A stretch of DNA of 10,879 nt from Victivallales bacterium (GTDB taxonomy: Bacteria > Verrucomicrobiota > Lentisphaeria > Oligosphaerales > Oligosphaeraceae), in assembly GCA_017963875.1 (NCBI GenBank), contig JAGCTA010000035.1, positions 1 to 10,879 on the forward strand, in the 5' to 3' direction. Under the pieces are notes generated by a model. That model did no database searches. It was not told the DNA's origin and saw nothing but the letters and a program-made list of their open reading frames with translations. The position numbers and the translations under genes are program-made. Of this stretch, positions 7,442-10,879 are shown in pieces (the stretch's first letter is position 1; each line of letters opens with the position of its first letter).

Positions 7442-7477
7442 TTCTAGAGGTTCTAGAGATTCTAGAGATTCTAGAGG
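7442..7477. repeat. Four tandem 9-bp repeats, TTCTAGAGR
   Basis: The units are TTCTAGAGG (7442-7450), TTCTAGAGA (7451-7459), TTCTAGAGA (7460-7468) and TTCTAGAGG (7469-7477), identical except for the last base. Each contains the palindrome TCTAGA, so units 1-2 can pair with units 3-4: 7443-7457 with 7461-7475, 3-nt loop, one mismatch. Isolated near-copies lie at 7539-7547 (TTCTAGGCA) and 9567-9575 (TTCTAGTGA), on either side of the GH42 gene. Confidence 0.93.
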
Positions 7478-7514
7478 TGTTCTGCCAGACAAAAACTGCT
7501 AGGGAAATCAAGTA

Positions 7515-7520
7515 TATAAT
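7515..7520 (+). promoter_or_regulatory. Possible -10 box for the GH42 gene inside the right inverted arm
   Basis: TATAAT at 7515-7520 lies 35 bp before the start codon, which would give a leader of about 30 nt. No -35-like hexamer stands at 16-18 bp. The left arm carries the same box on the minus strand, so this may be only a consequence of the symmetry. Confidence 0.3.
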
Positions 7521-7555
7521 TGCCATTTTTGCAAGAACTTCTAGGCAAACTTGTT

Positions 7556-9565
7556 ATGAAAATAGATGTCGGAACCGCATATTATCCAGAAGACTGGGAT
7601 AACAATCGAGTGGAATACGATGCCAATCTGATGAAAAAGGCGGGGCTGACTCATGTTCGCATGGCTGAATTTGCCTGGTCCCGCCTAGAGCCAACCGAAG
7701 GAAATTACCAATTCCAGTGGCTTCAGGATGCGGTGCGAATCTTTGGAGAACACGGCATATTAACAATACTTTGCACGCCATCTTCGGCTGCGCCTGCTTG
7801 GATGTGCAGAAAATATCCCGAAATTCTGCGACAGAAACGTTCTGGGGAAAAAGCCTGGTTCGGGGTGCGCGACCATACTTGCTATACTTCTGCAAAATAT
7901 CGTGAACTAGTTTGTGGAATGGTTCATCAAATGACCAGTGCATTCAAGGACAATCCATACGTTGTCGGCTGGCAGATCGACAATGAATCAGGCTGTTCCC
8001 GCTTTCAGGAATGCTTTTGTCCTGATTGCCAGGCGGCTTTTCGTGAATATGTCCGAAGGAAATATCAAACATTGGAGAACCTGAATCAAGCGTGGCATAC
8101 CACTTTCTGGAGCGGCGAATTCACCTCGTGGGACGAAGTTGAACTTGAAGCGGATTTTGACAATATGGGGTCATGCCGTCAGGTGGAATCACGACGTTTC
8201 AGAAGTCACCAGCAGGCTGATTTTATATTGATGCAGGCGGAAATCATCCGAAGAGCGATGCCGCAGGCATTGATTGGAACTAATAATTACTGCGGCGCAG
8301 ACCGCTATGAGGTTTTTGACAAACTGGATTTTGCTGGTAATGATTATTATCCCAATTATAGAACTGAGAATATGACAGATCCAGTCAAGAACAAATATGA
8401 GATCGGTCTCTATGCAGGATTGAAGCAGGATGTCGCTCCATGGATTATGGAAACTCCGCCGTGCCCAGGATGGCCCGTGAAAGACATGACCCGATTCTTT
8501 TTCTGGCTATTCATCGCTTATGGCTATGACAAGATATTCTATTTCCAATGGAATAATCATTTAGGCGGCAATGAAAAAGACCATCCGTATGTGATTCCTC
8601 CATTTGGAAGGCCAACTCACCAGTATGATTTGCTACGGGATATCTGTGGTGAAGCAGAACGAGTGCTGTGTCCGTATTCAGAACTGCCGCTTCCACGTAG
8701 TCCTTATGCCCTTGTGCTTGATTATGAAAATGAATGGATATATGCAGGCGGTTTCACTTCTAGAAACAAATCTCTTCACGATGCCATCCATACTTCATTT
8801 GCTGCGTTGTGCCAAGTCGGGGGATATGCAGAGATTGTTTCTCCTGATGCAGATTGGAGCCGATACAAATTGTTGATTTTGCCTTGTCAAGCATACGTCA
8901 GCAGACAAACAGCAGACAAACTGGAACAGTTCACAAAGGCTGGTGGAGTAGTGGTGATGAACGGCTCTGCTGGCTGCTTTGATGGAAATGGTAATCATCT
9001 GACTGTCCCTGGTCCAGAACATCTGCAAAAACTTTTCGGCGTTACCATTGGTGAAAACAGACACATGTCCTGCAGAGAACCGCTGCTCTATGAAGATTCC
9101 GCGGATTTTGCTTTGAATAATGTGATAGTTCGAGGCGAATTGGATAATGTTCAAGTATCTGGAACGATTGGCCAATGGACTGGTTATATTTCTGCGGATA
9201 CTTCGGAGGTCCTCATGCGCTTTGACGGTTCAGTGCTGGATGGTTGTCCGTTCTGTACAATCAAGCCATACGGAAATGGGTTTGCTGTGTATTATGCGGC
9301 GGATCGCATCGACCAGGCATTGTGCAACAGAATTATCCGTTTTGCGGCTGGAAAAGCAGGCATGAAACCAGTTCCTTATCCAGAATCCATTCTGATGACT
9401 CGTCGCGGACCACTGGTGTTTGTCATCAATTTTTCCAAGCACCAGGTGGAGTTTCCATTCGAAGACCTGGGGAAAAACGTCATTGGGAATGCGCTCACCC
9501 AAGGGAAAATCACGCTTCCAGAGGAAAGCATTGCATTGATCGAGATTAACGGAGAATCTATTTGA
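7556..9565 (+). CDS. GH42 family beta-galactosidase
   Basis: This 669-aa protein is full length for family 42 glycoside hydrolases, which cleave terminal beta-D-galactose with retention. The N-terminal (beta/alpha)8 barrel opens with VGTAYYPEDWD (5-15). 'GWQIDNE' places the acid/base at Glu144 after Asn143, and 'APWIMETPP' gives the likely nucleophile Glu299. Cys109, Cys153, Cys155 and Cys158 (HTCYTS, ECFCPDC) match the four-cysteine zinc site of many GH42 enzymes. 'IFYFQWNN' (327-333) is the characteristic barrel motif. A middle trimerisation-type domain begins near 383 (RSPYALVLDYENEW), followed by a small C-terminal beta domain. There is no signal peptide, so it acts in the cytoplasm on imported galactosides or oligosaccharides; natural substrates could be plant galactans or host glycans (inference). 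The start is ATG-7556. Only a weak AGG (7543-7545) precedes it, unlike the strong SDs nearby, and the in-frame TTG at 7520 lies inside the hairpin. Sampled G+C is lower (about 30-48% against about 60% in the HEAT gene). Confidence 0.94.
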   Translation: MKIDVGTAYYPEDWDNNRVEYDANLMKKAGLTHVRMAEFAWSRLEPTEGNYQFQWLQDAVRIFGEHGILTILCTPSSAAPAWMCRKYPEILRQKRSGEKAWFGVRDHTCYTSAKYRELVCGMVHQMTSAFKDNPYVVGWQIDNESGCSRFQECFCPDCQAAFREYVRRKYQTLENLNQAWHTTFWSGEFTSWDEVELEADFDNMGSCRQVESRRFRSHQQADFILMQAEIIRRAMPQALIGTNNYCGADRYEVFDKLDFAGNDYYPNYRTENMTDPVKNKYEIGLYAGLKQDVAPWIMETPPCPGWPVKDMTRFFFWLFIAYGYDKIFYFQWNNHLGGNEKDHPYVIPPFGRPTHQYDLLRDICGEAERVLCPYSELPLPRSPYALVLDYENEWIYAGGFTSRNKSLHDAIHTSFAALCQVGGYAEIVSPDADWSRYKLLILPCQAYVSRQTADKLEQFTKAGGVVVMNGSAGCFDGNGNHLTVPGPEHLQKLFGVTIGENRHMSCREPLLYEDSADFALNNVIVRGELDNVQVSGTIGQWTGYISADTSEVLMRFDGSVLDGCPFCTIKPYGNGFAVYYAADRIDQALCNRIIRFAAGKAGMKPVPYPESILMTRRGPLVFVINFSKHQVEFPFEDLGKNVIGNALTQGKITLPEESIALIEINGESI

Positions 9566-9588
9566 TTTCTAGTGAAAAAGATTTAGTT

Positions 9589-9594
9589 TATAGT
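9589..9594 (+). promoter_or_regulatory. Possible -10 box upstream of purE
   Basis: TATAGT at 9589-9594 could serve as a -10, starting transcripts near 9600-9602, at the left edge of the leader hairpin. The nearest -35-like word, TTGATT (9562-9567), is 21 bp away, so support is weak. An upstream promoter is equally possible. Confidence 0.25.
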
Positions 9595-9598
9595 CATG

Positions 9599-9649
9599 AC
9601 ATCCAAAGTCTTCAATGAGTTTGGATGTTGTATCGAATCATTCATTGAA
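9599..9649 (+). promoter_or_regulatory. purE leader structure: 9-bp hairpin with loop complementary to downstream leader
   Basis: ACATCCAAA (9599-9607) pairs perfectly with TTTGGATGT (9620-9628) around a 12-nt loop. Within the loop, TTCAATGA (9611-9618) is the exact reverse complement of TCATTGAA (9642-9649), giving the layout of an H-type pseudoknot ending 8 nt before the purE SD (9658-9666). TCTTC (9609-9613) could instead pair with GAAGA (9663-9667) at the SD, a possible alternative fold. No T-run follows, so it is not an intrinsic terminator. I do not recognise a known purine or ZTP riboswitch consensus. It could also be a DNA operator dyad. Confidence 0.5.
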
Positions 9650-9657
9650 AGAATCTC

Positions 9658-9666
9658 AAGAGGAAG
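9658..9666 (+). promoter_or_regulatory. Ribosome binding site deciding the purE start
   Basis: AAGAGGAAG ends 4 nt before ATG-9671; its core AGAGGA has a 6-nt spacer. It fixes the start at [10 protein letters not shown] rather than at the upstream in-frame ATG-9596, which has no SD and would translate the structured leader. Confidence 0.75.
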
Positions 9667-9670
9667 AATC

Positions 9671-10168
9671 ATGGCACAAGTCGCATTATTGATGGGCAGC
9701 AACTCAGACCTGCCGAAAATCCAATCCTGCATCGATACACTGAAAAAACTGGACATTGAGTTCGAGGTTCGCGTGATGAGTGCTCATCGTACGCCTGATG
9801 TTGTCATGAAGTTTGCGTCTGAAGCGGCTTCGCGTGGAATCAAGGTGTTGATTGCCGCCGCTGGTGGCGCAGCGCATCTGGCGGGGGTGGTCGCGGCACA
9901 TACATTGCTTCCAGTTATTGGCATTCCTGTGGAAGGCGGCGCATTCCATGGATTGGACGCATTGCTCGCAACTGTCCAGATGCCTGGCGGAATTCCAGTG
10001 GCTACGGTTGGCGTTGGGAGCGGCGGCGCGACGAATGCGGCGCTGTTGGCGGCGCAGATTATTGCCGTGTCAGATGCGGCTGTGCGTGAACGGCTTGCGG
10101 CAGACCGTGCGGCTCGTCGCAAGAAGGTTGAGGATGCGGATGTGGACATGCAGGCAATGAAGTTCTGA
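9671..10168 (+). CDS. purE: PurE, N5-carboxyaminoimidazole ribonucleotide mutase
   Basis: This 165-aa cytoplasmic enzyme of de novo purine synthesis converts N5-CAIR to CAIR. Class I PurE hallmarks are complete: GSNSD (9-13, phosphate loop), VMSAHRTP (35-42, catalytic His39), [11 protein letters not shown] (62-72), '[30 protein letters not shown]' in pieces over 81-110, and '[10 protein letters not shown]' (121-130). The lysine/arginine-rich tail ([12 protein letters not shown]) is an ordinary C-terminal extension. Class I PurE normally works with PurK, the N5-CAIR synthetase, but no purK is present in the window. Length is typical and no key residue is missing. It lies 105 bp after the GH42 gene and only 7-34 bp before the next coding region, depending on that gene's start, so the downstream gene may share its transcript. 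Confidence 0.96.
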   Translation: MAQVALLMGSNSDLPKIQSCIDTLKKLDIEFEVRVMSAHRTPDVVMKFASEAASRGIKVLIAAAGGAAHLAGVVAAHTLLPVIGIPVEGGAFHGLDALLATVQMPGGIPVATVGVGSGGATNAALLAAQIIAVSDAAVRERLAADRAARRKKVEDADVDMQAMKF

Positions 10169-10202
10169 TTGCCGAATGTCGAAAAAGAGGGCTATAGGCG
10201 GG

Positions 10203-10879
10203 ATGACGCGAGCATTTGCAGCATGTCTGATGCTGATGTGCGTGCGGCTTGCCGCCGTTAGTTATTATTCCGATGAGTTCAATCAGAATAATTGCCGTTT
10301 GCAGATAAAATGCACAGAAGTCCATCTGGTCAATAATCTTGGCTTTTATTGTTCACGGGCTTCTGCGCTTCTTGACAAGATATTGGGCGTCAAGGACATT
10401 CCAAAGAGAAAACTCAGAGTTTTGGAACTTGTCGAAGGCGGTGACACAGGCGAAAAAAGCGGCGATGATGTTTTTCAAGTCTGTTTTCGTGTAAATGAAG
10501 AGGAGTTGGATTTTTCGCATAGGCTTTTCAGTGAACTTATGCGTCGCCGCCTTTTCCCGCTGTGCAAAGGAGGCGTCGTAACCAAGCCATTTTTCGAGGC
10601 AGTCACGGCAGGAGTATGCTATCGATATACCCGTGGTCGCCAGGCGTTGAGCGGTTACTACGAGCCAGATTATGAGATTGCTCGTAACCAATTCATGCGA
10701 AAGGAATTCCCTAAGTTGAACGTCTTGATGGGCAACAGCGTTTCGCCCAAGCAACGCTATTTCTTCGAGTTATACATGATGCACTGCGATTTGATGCTGC
10801 TCGTGTTTGAGACGTTGCAGAATGAACAGGAAGATTGCGTCTTGAAAATATTGCAGGCAGAGCAGGCAGGCGAGAATCC
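10203..10879 (+). CDS. Putative exported protein of unknown function (3' end outside window)
   Basis: The frame is open for 225 codons without a stop to the window edge. With ATG-10203 the product begins MTRAFAACLMLMCVRLAAV, a likely signal peptide with cleavage near LAA|V. With the in-frame ATG-10176 it gains MSKKRAIGG, a more basic n-region that also suits a signal peptide. A GAGGG word (10187-10191, 11 nt before ATG-10203) slightly favours the shorter start. The mature part is mixed helical, rich in cysteine and arginine, with 'ELMRRRLFPLCKGG', 'GYYEPDYEIARNQF' and a hydrophobic helix 'FFELYMMHCDLMLLVFETL'. I do not recognise a family. Position right after purE suggests shared transcription, but a role in purine synthesis is unlikely for an exported protein. 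Minus-strand open frames here are shorter and lack support. Confidence 0.6.
   Translation, partial: MTRAFAACLMLMCVRLAAVSYYSDEFNQNNCRLQIKCTEVHLVNNLGFYCSRASALLDKILGVKDIPKRKLRVLELVEGGDTGEKSGDDVFQVCFRVNEEELDFSHRLFSELMRRRLFPLCKGGVVTKPFFEAVTAGVCYRYTRGRQALSGYYEPDYEIARNQFMRKEFPKLNVLMGNSVSPKQRYFFELYMMHCDLMLLVFETLQNEQEDCVLKILQAEQAGEN

Larger units (their letters stand above)
7422..7524. repeat. Imperfect long inverted repeat (hairpin / MITE-like)
   Basis: The perfect core arms are AATTATATACTTG (7425-7437) and CAAGTATATAATT (7509-7521). Allowing G-U pairs and two mismatches, the stem extends outward to 7422/7524 and inward to 7447/7499, about 26 pairs with a 51-nt loop. The loop holds most of the TTCTAGAG array, which can itself fold. 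TTTTT at 7526-7530 follows the right arm after one A. The structure could end HEAT transcripts, stabilise mRNA or be a small non-autonomous mobile element; the sequence alone does not choose. Confidence 0.8.
7402..7555. other. Intergenic region between HEAT gene and GH42 gene
   Basis: This 154-bp gap contains, in order, a 10-bp word GCAAGAACTT (7402-7411), an imperfect inverted repeat (7422-7524) enclosing four TTCTAGAGR repeats, a T5 run (7526-7530), and the same word again (7531-7540). A TATAAT lies in each inverted arm, facing outwards. There is no coding sequence. Confidence 0.8.

Noticed and set aside
7442..7477. CRISPR array
   Set aside because: The units are 9 bp with no spacers, and there are no cas genes. 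The same applies to the 81-bp tandem copies, which abut directly.
9596..9670. N-terminal extension of PurE from ATG-9596
   Set aside because: PurE proteins normally start just before the GSxSD loop. ATG-9671 has a strong SD, and the upstream segment is better explained as a structured leader.
10353..10754. 133-codon minus-strand ORF at the right end
   Set aside because: It is antisense to the longer + strand frame, which has a signal peptide and close operon spacing. The minus-strand product shows no motif.

Overview
The window looks like chromosomal DNA of a PVC-superphylum bacterium, most likely a Kiritimatiellota, Lentisphaerota or Verrucomicrobiota member from a gut or other polysaccharide-rich habitat. 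This is inferred from gene content: a secreted right-handed beta-helix protein, a 'bacterial-type' Gfo/Idh/MocA oxidoreductase, a large cytoplasmic HEAT-repeat protein and a GH42 beta-galactosidase. No rRNA or other decisive marker is present, so the assignment is tentative. Every gene I accept lies on the + strand.

Layout: (1) bases 2-289 carry an internal piece of recN (DNA repair ATPase) at about 67% G+C. Recognisable RecN ends abruptly near base 230, and composition drops sharply there. (2) 286-2214 is a secreted beta-helix protein with its own good Shine-Dalgarno (SD) and an extended -10. (3) 2215-2482 is a repeat-filled gap with two tandem 81/82-bp units, each built of nine 9-mers in a 4-forward / 1-spacer / 4-reverse plan. 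(4) 2483-3940 is an M18 zinc aminopeptidase, followed closely by (5) a Gfo/Idh/MocA oxidoreductase, 3983-5257, and (6) a HEAT-repeat protein, 5308-7401. These three have gaps of about 40-50 bp and are probably co-transcribed. (7) 7402-7555 holds an unusual 103-bp imperfect inverted repeat enclosing four tandem 9-mers TTCTAGAGR. (8) 7556-9565 is a GH42 beta-galactosidase, visibly more A+T-rich than its neighbours. (9) 9566-9670 is a leader with a possible H-type pseudoknot before (10) purE, 9671-10168. (11) A putative exported protein of unknown function starts just after purE and runs off the right edge.

How the genes may work together: the beta-helix protein, the sugar-type oxidoreductase, the HEAT protein and the GH42 enzyme suit carbohydrate breakdown and intracellular sugar processing. 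The aminopeptidase and PurE are housekeeping. No substrate can be assigned from the sequence alone.

Most noteworthy are the intergenic structures. Two unrelated arrays share a strict 9-bp period and dyad organisation, and the purE leader contains nested complementarity. I see no CRISPR array, tRNA, rRNA, transposase, phage gene or convincing canonical intrinsic terminator. No complete new multi-gene system is evident.
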